A DNA stretch of 64,000 nt from Alphaproteobacteria bacterium (GCA_947474005.1 CANJHI010000008.1:1-64000); one strand, 5' to 3'; numbered from the stretch's first letter, positions 8,696-17,975 are shown. Translations and numbers: made by a program. Notes: generated from the letters alone by a model not told the origin.

Positions 8696-9873
8696 CAGAT
8701 CACCTTGCGATTGCGGAAGTCGGCGATGGCTGCGGTATCGAAGCCAAATTCCTTCAGCACCGCGTCGGTATGCTCGCCCTGCTCTGGCGTCGCCGTCTTC
8801 ATCTCGAACGGCGTGCGGTTCATGTTGATGGCCTGGCCGATCAGCTCGATATCGCCCAGCTTGGGCGAGTGCACGGGATGCGCCATCTTGAGGTGCTTGA
8901 CCTGCGGATCGGCGAACATCTCGTCCATCTTGTAGATCGGACCGGCCGGGACGCCGGCCTTATTCAATTTCTCGACCGCCTCGGCGCTGGTGAAGGCTTC
9001 CATCCGTTTGTCGATCTCCTCGTTCAGCACGTCGCGGTGCTGAACCCGCGCCTTGGCCGTCGAGAAACGCTCGTCGGTCAGTAGCTCCGGCGCCTTGATG
9101 CTTTCGCAGAAGCGTTTGTAAATATGGTCGCCCGACGCCGCGATATTGATGTAGCCATCGCTGGTCTTGAATACCCCGGTCGGGATTCCGGTCGGATGGT
9201 TGTTGCCGGCCTGGCCCGGCACGTCCTTGGCGATGGTCCACCGCGCGGCCTGGAAGTCGCACATCGAGATCATCGCCTGCAGCAGCGAGCTGGAAACCCA
9301 CTGCCCCTGCCCCGAAACATCGCGCTCGAGCAGGGCGATCAGGCAGCCGATAGCGCAATGCAGGCCCGCACCCACGTCCGCAACGGCGATGCCGGCGCGG
9401 ACCGGGCCACCGCCCGGTTGTCCGGTGACCCACATGATGCCGCCCATGCCCTGGGCGATCTGGTCGAAGCCGGCGCGCTCGGCATAGGGGCCGTCCTGGC
9501 CGAAGCCCGAGATTGAGCCCAGGATGATCTTGGGGTTCACCTTCTTCAGGCTTTCGTAGTCAATGCCGAGACGGAACTTCACGTCGGCACGGTAATTCTC
9601 GACCACCACGTCGGCCTTCTCGACCATCTTCAAGAAGATGGCCTTGCCGTCCGGTTCCTTGAGGTTGAGCGTGATCGAGCGCTTGTTGCGATGGAGATTC
9701 TGGAAGTCGGGTCCATGCCGCGGCCCGCCCATGTCGCCTTCGGCGACTCCCGGCGGCATTTCGATCTTGATCACGTTGGCGCCCCAGTCGGCGAAGTAGC
9801 GCACGGCGGTCGGGCCGGCGCGCACGCGCGTGAGGTCAAGGACGGTAAAACGGGCAAGCGGTCCAGCGGTCAT
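8695..9873 (-). CDS. CaiB/BaiF (class III) CoA-transferase
   Basis: 392 residues, standard length for a class III CoA-transferase of the formyl-CoA-transferase type, which moves CoA between carboxylic acids through an aspartyl-CoA anhydride. The probable catalytic residue is D166 in GIAVADVGAG. The N-terminal pattern RVRAGPTAVRYFADWGANVIK and HRNKRSITLNLK are family marks. It is placed 22 bp after the ABC ATPase and is coupled to the hydratase, so it is probably the activation step for whatever the transporter brings in. Donor and acceptor acids are unknown. Confidence 0.92.
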   Translation of the reverse strand: MTAGPLARFTVLDLTRVRAGPTAVRYFADWGANVIKIEMPPGVAEGDMGGPRHGPDFQNLHRNKRSITLNLKEPDGKAIFLKMVEKADVVVENYRADVKFRLGIDYESLKKVNPKIILGSISGFGQDGPYAERAGFDQIAQGMGGIMWVTGQPGGGPVRAGIAVADVGAGLHCAIGCLIALLERDVSGQGQWVSSSLLQAMISMCDFQAARWTIAKDVPGQAGNNHPTGIPTGVFKTSDGYINIAASGDHIYKRFCESIKAPELLTDERFSTAKARVQHRDVLNEEIDKRMEAFTSAEAVEKLNKAGVPAGPIYKMDEMFADPQVKHLKMAHPVHSPKLGDIELIGQAINMNRTPFEMKTATPEQGEHTDAVLKEFGFDTAAIADFRNRKVI

Positions 9874-9895
9874 GCTCTCACTCTGGGTTAAAAGA

Positions 9896-10957
9896 CTATT
9901 CTACGCGTACCATGGCGGCGGGATCGATCTCCAACCAGACATGGCTGCCGACCTCGAAAACCAGGGTCGGCGCCGTCGAAACCCGGATCGGCTTGGCGCC
10001 GCCCAGCGGCCGCGCCTGGTAATCCCAATACTCCCCGAGATAGGCTCGATCGGTGATCTCCGCCTCTACAGCAAGTCCCGGGCCATTGGGCTTCTGGGCC
10101 GTCAGGCCGACCGCCTGAGGCCGCAGGGAATAGAGCAGTTCGCCTGTTCCGTTCGCGCCCTCAACCGCTCCCGCCGGCGCCGTGAAGCCGTCGAAGCGCA
10201 CATCGTTGCCGTTCCGTGCTCCCTCGAGAAAGTTCGTGCGGCCAATAAAACCCGCCACGAATCGGCTGCGCGGCCGGCCATAGAGGACGTGCGGCGCATC
10301 GACCTGCTCGATCCGGCCCTTGTTCATGACCACGATGCGGTCGGAAGTCACCATGGCCTCGGACTGGTCGTGCGTGACGTAGACGGTCGTGATCTTGAAC
10401 TCGTCGTGCAGCCGGCGAATCTCGAAGCGCATCTCCTCGCGCAGGTTAGCATCGAGGTTGCTGAGCGGCTCGTCGAGCAGCAGCACCTCGGGCTCGACCA
10501 CGATGGCGCGTGCCAGCGCCACGCGCTGCTGCTGTCCGCCCGAAAGCTCCGCCGGATAGCGGCCCTTGAGGTTCCGCATCTGCACGACATCGAGGATGGC
10601 ATCGACCCGGCGGTCGATCTCGGCACGTGACATCTTACGCACCTGCAGGCCGAATCCGACATTCTCGCCGACCGTCATGTTTGGCCAGATGGCATAGCTC
10701 TGGAAGATCATCGACATCCGTCGCCGCTCCGGCGGCACGACGCCGGACGGCGAGGAGATCTGCTGGCCGTCCATCTCGATCGTGCCGGTGCTGGGCGGCG
10801 CAAAGCCTGCGATCATGCGGAGCGTGGTGGTCTTGCCGCAACCTGATGGGCCCAGCAGCGACACGAACTCGCCCTTCTGCAGTTCGAGAGAGAAGTCGGC
10901 GACGGCCTCGACCGCGCCGTAGCGGCGCGAGACGTTCTTCAGGACGAGCTTGCTCAT
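9896..10957 (-). CDS. ABC transporter ATP-binding protein (Fe3+/polyamine type, with TOBE domain)
   Basis: ATPase of 353 residues for the importer made with the next two upstream genes. Walker A is GPSGCGKTTTLRM, the signature [16 protein letters not shown] and Walker B LLLDEPLSNLDANLRE. The C-terminal third (about residues 240-353) is a TOBE-like regulatory domain typical of the MalK/PotA/FbpC branch. Its start overlaps the permease stop by four bases. FbpC-type ATPases serve ferric iron, sulfonates, phosphonates and organic acids; the catabolic genes that follow point away from iron. Confidence 0.92.
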   Translation of the reverse strand: MSKLVLKNVSRRYGAVEAVADFSLELQKGEFVSLLGPSGCGKTTTLRMIAGFAPPSTGTIEMDGQQISSPSGVVPPERRRMSMIFQSYAIWPNMTVGENVGFGLQVRKMSRAEIDRRVDAILDVVQMRNLKGRYPAELSGGQQQRVALARAIVVEPEVLLLDEPLSNLDANLREEMRFEIRRLHDEFKITTVYVTHDQSEAMVTSDRIVVMNKGRIEQVDAPHVLYGRPRSRFVAGFIGRTNFLEGARNGNDVRFDGFTAPAGAVEGANGTGELLYSLRPQAVGLTAQKPNGPGLAVEAEITDRAYLGEYWDYQARPLGGAKPIRVSTAPTLVFEVGSHVWLEIDPAAMVRVE

Positions 10958-12681
10958 GTCGCCGCCGTCCGCCGCAGCATGAAGTCGCGCCCGAGCGCGC
11001 GCTGGCCCAGGTAGAGCAACGGCAGCGTCAGAACCTGGAGGATCAGGGCCAGCGCCGAGAGGTACTCGAAGTTCCCCTCCTCGCTCATGTCGAAGATCAT
11101 GACGGACGCCACCTTCGTGTTGGGACCATAAAGGAAGATCGCAGACGACAGCTCGCGTGTCGCCGGAATGAAGATCAGCAGCCAGGCGCCGAGCAGGCTG
11201 CGCTTGAGCAGCGGTGCAACGACCCGCCGCAGCGCCATCAGCCTGCTGCCGCCCAGCACGCGAACCGCCTCCTCCATCTCGGGATTGAGGCTGCGCAGTG
11301 CCGCGCTGGCGTTGACATAGCCGATCGGCAGGAAGCGCGTGGTGAAGGCCAGAATCAGGATCAGCGCGGTGCCGTAGAGCGACAGCGGCGGCGGAGCATA
11401 GGCGGCATAAAAGCCGATCGCCAGCACGACGCCGGGGATCACGAAGGGCGCCACGCAGAGGAAACCCAAAACTTCGGCGAACGGCACCAGCCGCCGCGTC
11501 ACGATGTAGGCGATGCCGAGCGTTATCAGCACCGCAGCCGTGGCTGCGGCACCGGCGTAAAGGAAGCTGTTGATCACCGACTTCGCCGCCGTGGCATGCT
11601 CGAACAGCACGAAGTCAAAGTTACGCAACGTGATGTTGTCGAGTGAAAAGCCGCGTCCCCAGGCCTTGGCCAGAGATGACTGCACCAGAAAAATGTAGGG
11701 CAGGAACACCGACAGGCTCGCCACCAGCATGGCGTAGCCGAACATCGCCCAGCGCCAGGGTCCCAGGCGGATCGGCCGCCGCTCGCCGCCCTTGCCCGTC
11801 AGCGTCGCGAAGCCCTTGCGCGACGTGATCAGCCTCTGGACCAGGATGAGAAGGACGGTGACGCCCAGCAACGGCATGGCATAGGCCGCTGCCACCTCGA
11901 CGCGGACCGGATTGCCGAAGAATTGGTAGAGCTGCGTCGTCACCACGTTGAAGCGTGCCGGGATTGCGATCATGGCTGGTGAGGCGAAGAGCGCGATCGC
12001 TTCCAGGAAACAGATGATCAGACCACCCATGATCGCCGGCAGCGCGAGCGGCAGCGTGACGCGCCGCATCGTGCGCCAGGTCCCCGCCCCCAGGATGTTG
12101 GCGGCATCCTCCATCTCCGACGACACCAGCTCGAGCGCCGCCGTGGTGAAGATGAAAATGTAGGGAAAGGAATAGAGCGCGATGACGACGACGAGCCCGG
12201 TGAAGCTGTAGATGTTGAGCGGCCCCGCCTCGGCGCCAGTCACGAACATGTAGAAGCGGTTGAGCCAGCCCGCATTCGGGCCCGCAAGCAGGATCCACGC
12301 CACCGCGCCGGTGTAGGGCGGCGTGATGAAGGTCGCGAGCACCAGCATGCGCGTAAGGCCGCGCCCCGGCATGTCGGTGCGTGCGACACCCCAGGCGAGC
12401 GGGATGGCGAAGACACCGGCCAGGAGAGCCGCCCATGCTCCCAGCTGCAAGGAGTTGAACAGGGCATCGATATAGCGCGCGCGGCCGTAGGCGGTGACGT
12501 AGTTCGATAGCGTGAAGTCGCCAGTTTTCTCGGCCTGGAAGCTGGTGAGCACGAGATAGACGAACGGGCTCACCACCAGGACCAACAGGATCGCGATGAT
12601 CGCGGCCCACAGCAGCCACGTCGGGTCCCAGCGGCCGGCGCGCTGGATCGCCGCTGGAGATGCGAGCGAGGACTCGGCCAT
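10954..12681 (-). CDS. ABC transporter permease, double-length (FbpB/ThiP-like)
   Basis: About 575 residues made of two fused permease halves, each with about six membrane helices and its own ATPase-contact loop: LVSSEMEDAANILGAGTWRT in the first half and ALRSLNPEMEEAVRVLGGSR in the second. This fused design is typical of the Fe3+/thiamine/phosphonate family. The ATG at 12681 is preferred; a GTG six bases upstream (12687) is also in frame. It starts just after the binding-protein stop and overlaps the ATPase start. No partner permease gene is needed. Confidence 0.92.
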   Translation of the reverse strand: MAESSLASPAAIQRAGRWDPTWLLWAAIIAILLVLVVSPFVYLVLTSFQAEKTGDFTLSNYVTAYGRARYIDALFNSLQLGAWAALLAGVFAIPLAWGVARTDMPGRGLTRMLVLATFITPPYTGAVAWILLAGPNAGWLNRFYMFVTGAEAGPLNIYSFTGLVVVIALYSFPYIFIFTTAALELVSSEMEDAANILGAGTWRTMRRVTLPLALPAIMGGLIICFLEAIALFASPAMIAIPARFNVVTTQLYQFFGNPVRVEVAAAYAMPLLGVTVLLILVQRLITSRKGFATLTGKGGERRPIRLGPWRWAMFGYAMLVASLSVFLPYIFLVQSSLAKAWGRGFSLDNITLRNFDFVLFEHATAAKSVINSFLYAGAAATAAVLITLGIAYIVTRRLVPFAEVLGFLCVAPFVIPGVVLAIGFYAAYAPPPLSLYGTALILILAFTTRFLPIGYVNASAALRSLNPEMEEAVRVLGGSRLMALRRVVAPLLKRSLLGAWLLIFIPATRELSSAIFLYGPNTKVASVMIFDMSEEGNFEYLSALALILQVLTLPLLYLGQRALGRDFMLRRTAAT

Positions 12682-12689
12682 CGCCACCG

Positions 12690-13721
12690 TCAGTTACCGA
12701 ACGTGTCGCGCCACTGCTCGATCACCTGCGGGATGCCCTTCTCGACCTCCTCGACGGTCGGACGGATCACCTTGATCTTGGAGAGCGGCTGGGTGCCCGG
12801 CCCTCCGGCGACTTCCGGGCGAAGTGGCATGCCGAAATGCTTGACGTTGATCTCGGACGCCTCGATCGAATAGAGGAACTCCATGAAAAGACACGCCGCA
12901 TTCGGATGCTTGGTGCCCTTGACGATCGACGAGGGCGAGATGATCAGCACCGAACCGTCCGTCGGATAGTTCACCGCCAGCGGATTGCCGCGTGCGGCGC
13001 TGAACAGGGTTGAGCCGTCGGCGCCGGCGGCGACCAGGCGCTCGCCGGCTACAAGCGCCGTCACCGTGTCGTTGATCGAACGGCCGATCTGCGGCTTGTT
13101 CTTCTCCAGGCTGTCGAAGTACTTCCACTCGTAGAGCTTACGCATCGACAGCACCCAGGTGCCGACATAGCCTGAGAATGCCGGGTGGCCCGTCGAAACC
13201 TTGCCTTTCCATTTGATGTCGAGAAGGTCGGTCCACTTCTTGGGGGCGTCCTCCGCCTTCACCTTGGCGGAATTGTAGGACAACACGACCAGCCCTGCCG
13301 CCGTCGGATGATAGTAGCCATCGGGATCGAAATTGCGGAACGCCGCGTCGATCTTCGGCGCATTTTCCGGAATGTACTTGTCGAACTTGCCCTCGGCCTT
13401 GAGCCGCGCGTAGTGGCCAAGGTCGGTCGAGGAGAACACGTCGCAAATCGTCTGGTTATTCTTCATATCCTGCAGCAGGCGCTGGTAGGCGACCTGCGCG
13501 GTGGTTCGCACGACGTTGACCTTGATGCCATAGGTCTTGTTGAAAGCACGACCAAGTTCCTCGGCACCTTCCGAGGTGTAGTGGGCGACGTACCAAGTGA
13601 GCTCGCCTTCCTTCTTGGCGGCTTCCTCAAGTGCCTTGAGATCAGCACGTGCCGACATGGGCGCCAAGGTGGGCGCCAAGGCAAGAGCAGCAACGATGGC
13701 AAGACGTGCCAGAATCTTCAT
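12690..13721 (-). CDS. ABC transporter substrate-binding protein (Fe3+-type, family 1)
   Basis: Periplasmic binding protein, 343 residues, first gene of the leftward seven-gene operon. The ATG at 13721 has GGAGGAAATC just upstream and opens a clear signal peptide (MKILARLAIVAALALAPTL, cleavage near SARA); the longer frame upstream is spurious. The mature part resembles ferric-iron/AfuA-type proteins (ELTWYVAHYTSEGAEELGRA), but I do not see the conserved tyrosine pair of true iron binders clearly. The neighbouring CoA-transferase, hydratase and oxygenase genes make an organic acid ligand more likely (inference). Confidence 0.9.
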   Translation of the reverse strand: MKILARLAIVAALALAPTLAPMSARADLKALEEAAKKEGELTWYVAHYTSEGAEELGRAFNKTYGIKVNVVRTTAQVAYQRLLQDMKNNQTICDVFSSTDLGHYARLKAEGKFDKYIPENAPKIDAAFRNFDPDGYYHPTAAGLVVLSYNSAKVKAEDAPKKWTDLLDIKWKGKVSTGHPAFSGYVGTWVLSMRKLYEWKYFDSLEKNKPQIGRSINDTVTALVAGERLVAAGADGSTLFSAARGNPLAVNYPTDGSVLIISPSSIVKGTKHPNAACLFMEFLYSIEASEINVKHFGMPLRPEVAGGPGTQPLSKIKVIRPTVEEVEKGIPQVIEQWRDTFGN

Positions 13722-13814
13722 GATTTCCTCCCAGACAACGACCTTATTTTTGTTGGGTAGGATACGATCACACAGAGCGCCACGCGACAAGCGCGGGCCG
13801 GCAAGAGGACGCGC

Positions 13815-14420
13815 ATGACGGAAAACGAGCAATCCGCCGGATGGGCTGCATACTACGACAAGCTTCGCGATCGTCCGCCGCGCAAAACGCTGCTGGCGTC
13901 ACTCGACACTTTCGGGCCCGTACCTGCAAGTTCGCTCGCCCTCGATCTCGGCTGCGGCGACGGCCGCGACGCCATCGAGTTGTTGCGGCGAGGCTGGCGT
14001 GTCGTCGCCGTCGACGCCGAACCCGAGGCCTTGCGGCAACTTCAGGCTCGACCTCTTCCTCCGGACAGCGACGTGACGCCCGTCGTTGCCCGTTTAGAAG
14101 AAGTCCCCATTCCGCTTGGGACGCTTCTGGTCAATTCGAGCTTCGCCATGCCTCTCTGTGAACCGCAGGCTTTTCACGATCTGTGGGCGCGCATCCGGGA
14201 AGGTCTCCCGTCCGGCGGCCGTTTCAGCGGCCAATGGTACGGGCCGCGCGACAGCTGGGCCGATCGGCCCGGCATCACCTTCCTGCACCGCGAGGAGGCA
14301 CTTGCGATGCTGGAAGGCCTCGAGCTCGAAATGTTCGAGGAAGAGGAATCGGATGGCGTCACGCCGCGAGGCAAGTCAAAGCACTGGCACATCTTCCATA
14401 TCGTTGCGCGGAAGCCGTGA
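13815..14420 (+). CDS. Class I SAM-dependent methyltransferase
   Basis: 201-residue Rossmann-fold methyltransferase. The SAM-binding motif I is ALDLGCGDGRDAIELL at about residues 41-56, followed by the acidic motif II end VVAVDAEPEAL. Small size and lack of extra domains suggest a small-molecule methylase or a tellurite-resistance TehB-like member; the substrate is unknown. It is divergent from the binding-protein gene across 93 bp and lies 67 bp before the MmgE/PrpD gene, so it may or may not belong to that operon. Confidence 0.85.
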   Translation: MTENEQSAGWAAYYDKLRDRPPRKTLLASLDTFGPVPASSLALDLGCGDGRDAIELLRRGWRVVAVDAEPEALRQLQARPLPPDSDVTPVVARLEEVPIPLGTLLVNSSFAMPLCEPQAFHDLWARIREGLPSGGRFSGQWYGPRDSWADRPGITFLHREEALAMLEGLELEMFEEEESDGVTPRGKSKHWHIFHIVARKP

Positions 14421-14487
14421 CGCCCACCGAAGTGGACAAGGCAGCGGCCGGTGTCCGACACTCCGGCGCCCGATCGAAGGAGGCTCC

Positions 14488-15837
14488 ATGACCGCCGTTC
14501 CTGTCACTGCCGAAATCGCCAAGAGAGCCGCCCACCTCGCCTGGAAAGACCTGCCGGATGATCTGGTCGAGCGCACCAAGCAGTGCCTGCTCGACTGGTT
14601 CGCCGTGACCGTTGCCGGCGCGCAGGAGGAACTGACCGAGATACTCGTCGCGGAAGCGCTCGAGGACGGTGCCAAGGGACCGGCCACGCTGGTCGGCCGC
14701 TCGGAGCACGTGCTGCCATCGGCTGCTACCCTGATCAACGGAGCCGCCAGCCACGCCCTCGATTACGACGACGTCAATTTCGCCATGGGTGGCCACCCGA
14801 CCGTGACCGTGGTCCCCGCGCTGTTGGCGCTGGGCGAACAGACCCGAGCCTCTGGCCGGCTGTTCATCGAGAGCTTCGTCGCAGGTTACGAGACGTCCGG
14901 TCGTGTCGGGCGGCTTGTAGCCCCGAGCCACTACCAGAAAGGCTTCCACGTCACCGGCACGGTCGGCTCCTTCTCGGCGACCGCCGCTGCCGGCCGCATG
15001 CTTGGCCTCAGCGACAAGCAGCTGGCCGTCGCCTTCGGCATCGCCGCCACCCAGGCCGCCGGGCTGAAATCCAACTTCGGCACGATGTGCAAGCCGCTGC
15101 ACGCCGGCACTGCCTCAGAGCATGGCCTGCGTGCGGCGCGACTGGCCGCCAAGGGTTTTACCGCGCGTGGCGATTCGCTGGAATGCGACCAGGGCTTCGC
15201 TGCCTCCCAGAGCGACCACCTGTCCGTCGATGCCGCGCTCGGCGAGCCGCCGGCCGGCTGGCATCTGCGCAACAACCTCTTCAAGTATCACGCCGCCTGC
15301 TACCTGACGCACGCGCCCATCGAATGCGCCAAGGAAATTCGGCTGAAGAACAATTTTCCGCCGGAGCGAGTAAAGAAGATACTGCTGCGTATCGATTCAG
15401 GCTCGGACAAGGTTTGCAACATCCCGCATCCCACGACCGGGCTGGAAGCCAAGTTCTCCTTGCGCCAGACCATCGCCATGGCGCTGACCGGCGTCGATAC
15501 CGCGAACCTCGACTCCTACAACGACGCGGTGACGCAGGATCCCCGCATCCGGACGTTGCGCGAAAAGGTCGATATCGACTTCAAGCCGAACTGGGCCCAC
15601 TCACTGGCCGAGATGGCGATCCAGCTCGACGACGGCACGACCATCGAGGCCACGCACGATTCGGGAATCCCCTGGGCCGACGTCGCCAAGCAGCGCCAGG
15701 CGCTCGAGGCCAAGTACGAGAGCCTGGTGACACCGATCCTGGGCGCCGCGGGCGCCAAGCGCCTGCATGATGCCATCGAACGCATCGACGAACTCACCGA
15801 TGTGGGCGACCTCGCCCGCGCCTCGGCCAAAGCCTGA
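14488..15837 (+). CDS. MmgE/PrpD family protein
   Basis: 449 residues from the ATG at 14488, which has GAAGGAGG six bases upstream; the longer open frame is not coding. MmgE/PrpD enzymes include 2-methylcitrate dehydratase, cis-aconitate (itaconate-forming) decarboxylase and iminodisuccinate epimerase. Visible family segments are DWFAVTVAGAQEE, INGAASHALDYDDVNF, GYETSGRVGRL and FKYHAACYLTHAPIE. All key histidine/aspartate-rich regions (HALDYDD, KYHAACY) look intact. It is the first gene of a tight run with two MaoC genes, an acyl-CoA dehydrogenase, a CoA-transferase and a malyl-CoA-lyase homologue. That points to a branched dicarboxylate substrate rather than the classic prp methylcitrate cycle. 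Confidence 0.9.
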   Translation: MTAVPVTAEIAKRAAHLAWKDLPDDLVERTKQCLLDWFAVTVAGAQEELTEILVAEALEDGAKGPATLVGRSEHVLPSAATLINGAASHALDYDDVNFAMGGHPTVTVVPALLALGEQTRASGRLFIESFVAGYETSGRVGRLVAPSHYQKGFHVTGTVGSFSATAAAGRMLGLSDKQLAVAFGIAATQAAGLKSNFGTMCKPLHAGTASEHGLRAARLAAKGFTARGDSLECDQGFAASQSDHLSVDAALGEPPAGWHLRNNLFKYHAACYLTHAPIECAKEIRLKNNFPPERVKKILLRIDSGSDKVCNIPHPTTGLEAKFSLRQTIAMALTGVDTANLDSYNDAVTQDPRIRTLREKVDIDFKPNWAHSLAEMAIQLDDGTTIEATHDSGIPWADVAKQRQALEAKYESLVTPILGAAGAKRLHDAIERIDELTDVGDLARASAKA

Positions 15838-15847
15838 CGGAGACAGA

Positions 15848-16339
15848 ATGTCGGAGGATTTCAGGACCCGCGCCCGGCTGGTGCCGAAGGGCAACCGTTA
15901 CGAGGATTTCGAGGTCGGTCGGGTTTTCAAGCACCATTGGGGCCGCACCATCACCGAGTCGGAGAGCACCCTCTTCTCGACGCTGACGCTGCATTTCAAT
16001 CCGCACTACTTCAATGCCGCCTATGCCCGCCTCCACGGCCATCCCGGCATCGTCGCCAATCCGCTGCTCGTCTTTACGACGGTCTTTGGCCTCACGGTCG
16101 AGGATCTGAGCGAGGGCGGCGGTCCGTTCCTTGGCGTGAACGAACTCACCTACCATCGGCCTGTCTATCCCGGCGATTCGCTGCGGGCCGAATCGGAGGT
16201 CCTCGATCGGCGCGTTTCCGACTCGCATAAGGGGTTCGGCATCGTCACCTGGCATACCAAGGGCTTCGACCAGCGTGAAGACCTCGCCATCGACTTCAAG
16301 CGCACCAATCTCGTCCGCCTCAGGAATCCGCAACAATGA
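15848..16339 (+). CDS. MaoC-like hot-dog hydratase (first of two)
   Basis: 163 residues, single hot-dog domain, starting at the ATG 15848 behind GGAGACAGA. It opens with NRYEDFEVGRVFKHHWGRTI, very like the second MaoC gene of this cluster, and carries FNPHYFNAAYARLHGHPGI in the active-site helix region and RPVYPGDSLRAESEV. Families of this kind hydrate enoyl-CoAs; mesaconyl-CoA and itaconyl-CoA hydratases belong here. It overlaps the next gene by four bases (ATGA). The two neighbouring MaoC genes may build one heteromeric hydratase (inference). Confidence 0.87.
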   Translation: MSEDFRTRARLVPKGNRYEDFEVGRVFKHHWGRTITESESTLFSTLTLHFNPHYFNAAYARLHGHPGIVANPLLVFTTVFGLTVEDLSEGGGPFLGVNELTYHRPVYPGDSLRAESEVLDRRVSDSHKGFGIVTWHTKGFDQREDLAIDFKRTNLVRLRNPQQ

Positions 16340-17496
16340 CATTTCTCACCGAAGAACGCCGCATGATCCAGGAGCAGGCGCGCGAGTTCACGCTGAACGA
16401 AGTGCTTCCCGTCGCCAACAAGCTCGATCCCGAGAAGGGCGACATCCCGATGGACCTCCGCGACAAGATGGCGGAACTCGGCTATTTCGGCATCCTGATC
16501 CCCGAGCAGTACGGCGGCCTTGGCCTGGGCTGCTCCGAGTACTGCATCGTCACGGAGGAACTGTCGCGCGGCTGGATGAGCGTCGCCTCGATCATCGCCC
16601 GCGGCAATCTGCTGATCGGCGCCCAGATGATGAGCGAGGAGCAACGCGGGCGTTACCTGCCGCGTATGGCCAAGGGCGAGTTCCTCGGTGCCTTCTCCAT
16701 GTCGGAACCCAACGCCGGCTCAGACATTTCCAACATCTCCTGCCGCGCCAAGAAGGACGGCTCGGGTTACCTGATCAGTGGCAATAAATACTGGTGCACC
16801 TTTGCCGACGGTGCCGACTTCCTGATCATCATCGCCCGCACCTCTGACGCGCCTACGGGCAAACGCCATCTCGGCCTCTCCATGTTCTTCGTCGAGAAGA
16901 AGCGCGGCGAACTGCCAAAGGGCATCAACGGCGCGCCGATCCCCAAGATCGGCTATTTCGGCTGGAAGACCTGGGAACTGGCCTTCGACAATTTCCGCGT
17001 CGAGGCAGCCGACATGATCGGCGAGGAAGGCCAGGCCTTCTACTACGCCACCGCCGGCCTCGAGACGGCGCGCGCCCACACCGCCGCCCGCGCTATCGGT
17101 CTCGCTCAAGGGGCGCTCGACGATTCGATCCGCTACGCCGGTGAGCGCCGCCAGTTCGGCCAGTCGATCTCGGAGTTCCAGGCGATCCGTTTCAAGATCG
17201 CCGACATGGCGACGCAGATCGAGGCGGCGCGCCAGCTCAACTACTTCGTCTGCGAGCAGATCGACACCGGTCAGCGCTGTGACAAGGAAGCTTCCATGTC
17301 CAAGCTCTTCGCCTCGGAGATGGCCGAGCGTGTCTGCAGCGAGGGCCTGCAAATCCACGGCGGCGCGGGCTACACCACGCTCCATGCCGTCGAGCGCCAC
17401 TGGCGCGACGCCCGCCTCACCAAGATCTTCGAGGGCACTTCCGAAATCCAGAAGCGGATCATCTCGGATCGCCTGCTCGGCCGGGGGAGGAACTGA
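16336..17496 (+). CDS. Acyl-CoA dehydrogenase
   Basis: FAD flavoenzyme of 386 residues, normal length, complete from the N-terminal helical domain (LTEERRMIQEQAREFTLNE) to the C-terminal helices. The signature GAFSMSEPNAGSDIS, the segment YAGERRQFGQSISEFQAIR and the catalytic-glutamate loop IFEGTSEIQKR are all present. It oxidises an acyl-CoA to the 2-enoyl-CoA and passes electrons to ETF. Placed between two MaoC hydratases and overlapping both, it probably makes their substrate; methylsuccinyl-CoA to mesaconyl-CoA is one attractive possibility (inference), but short-chain acyl-CoAs are equally compatible. Confidence 0.93.
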   Translation: MTFLTEERRMIQEQAREFTLNEVLPVANKLDPEKGDIPMDLRDKMAELGYFGILIPEQYGGLGLGCSEYCIVTEELSRGWMSVASIIARGNLLIGAQMMSEEQRGRYLPRMAKGEFLGAFSMSEPNAGSDISNISCRAKKDGSGYLISGNKYWCTFADGADFLIIIARTSDAPTGKRHLGLSMFFVEKKRGELPKGINGAPIPKIGYFGWKTWELAFDNFRVEAADMIGEEGQAFYYATAGLETARAHTAARAIGLAQGALDDSIRYAGERRQFGQSISEFQAIRFKIADMATQIEAARQLNYFVCEQIDTGQRCDKEASMSKLFASEMAERVCSEGLQIHGGAGYTTLHAVERHWRDARLTKIFEGTSEIQKRIISDRLLGRGRN

Positions 17497-17975
17497 TGAA
17501 AGTCTCCGCCCTCACCGGCAAGAACAACTACTTCGAGGATTTCGAGGTCGGCGACGTGATGAAGCACGCTCGCGGCAAGACCGTGGAGCCGATGGAGCAG
17601 GTCTGGATCACCAACGTGACCATGAACACGGCCGAAGCCCACTTCAACGAGCATCTGACCAAGTCGACACCCTACGGGCAGCGGCTGGGCTTCGGCGGCG
17701 TCACCATCTCGATGTGCATCGGTCTCGCCGCCGAGGACACCGCCGAGAACGCACTGATGGAGCTGGGCATGGACAAGATCCGCCTAAAAGGTCCGCTCCA
17801 TCACGGCGATACGCTCTATTGCTACACCGAAGTACTGGAGAAGGAAGACGCCAAGCAGGCTGACGCCGGTGTCGTGCGCTTCAAGCACTACGGCGTGAAC
17901 CAGGACGACAAGCACATCTTCGAGGGCGAGCGCACGGTTCTGATCAAGCGGCGCAGTCACTGGGGAGACAAGTGA
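17496..17975 (+). CDS. MaoC-like hot-dog hydratase (second of two)
   Basis: 159 residues, single hot-dog domain. The N-terminus NYFEDFEVGDVMKHARGKTV parallels the first MaoC protein of the cluster, and the active-site helix region reads MNTAEAHFNEHLTKS. Later features are GMDKIRLKGPLHHGDTLYC and a basic tail. The ATG overlaps the stop of the acyl-CoA dehydrogenase (TGATG) and the gene overlaps the following GTG start, so all are translationally coupled. Likely role: hydration of the unsaturated CoA ester made by the dehydrogenase or CoA-transferase. Confidence 0.87.
   Translation: MKVSALTGKNNYFEDFEVGDVMKHARGKTVEPMEQVWITNVTMNTAEAHFNEHLTKSTPYGQRLGFGGVTISMCIGLAAEDTAENALMELGMDKIRLKGPLHHGDTLYCYTEVLEKEDAKQADAGVVRFKHYGVNQDDKHIFEGERTVLIKRRSHWGDK

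Noticed and set aside
12690-13721. Ferric iron uptake role for the binding protein and fused permease
   Set aside because: The fold matches Fe3+ systems, but the operon continues into CoA-dependent catabolic genes and the iron-binding tyrosines are not evident.
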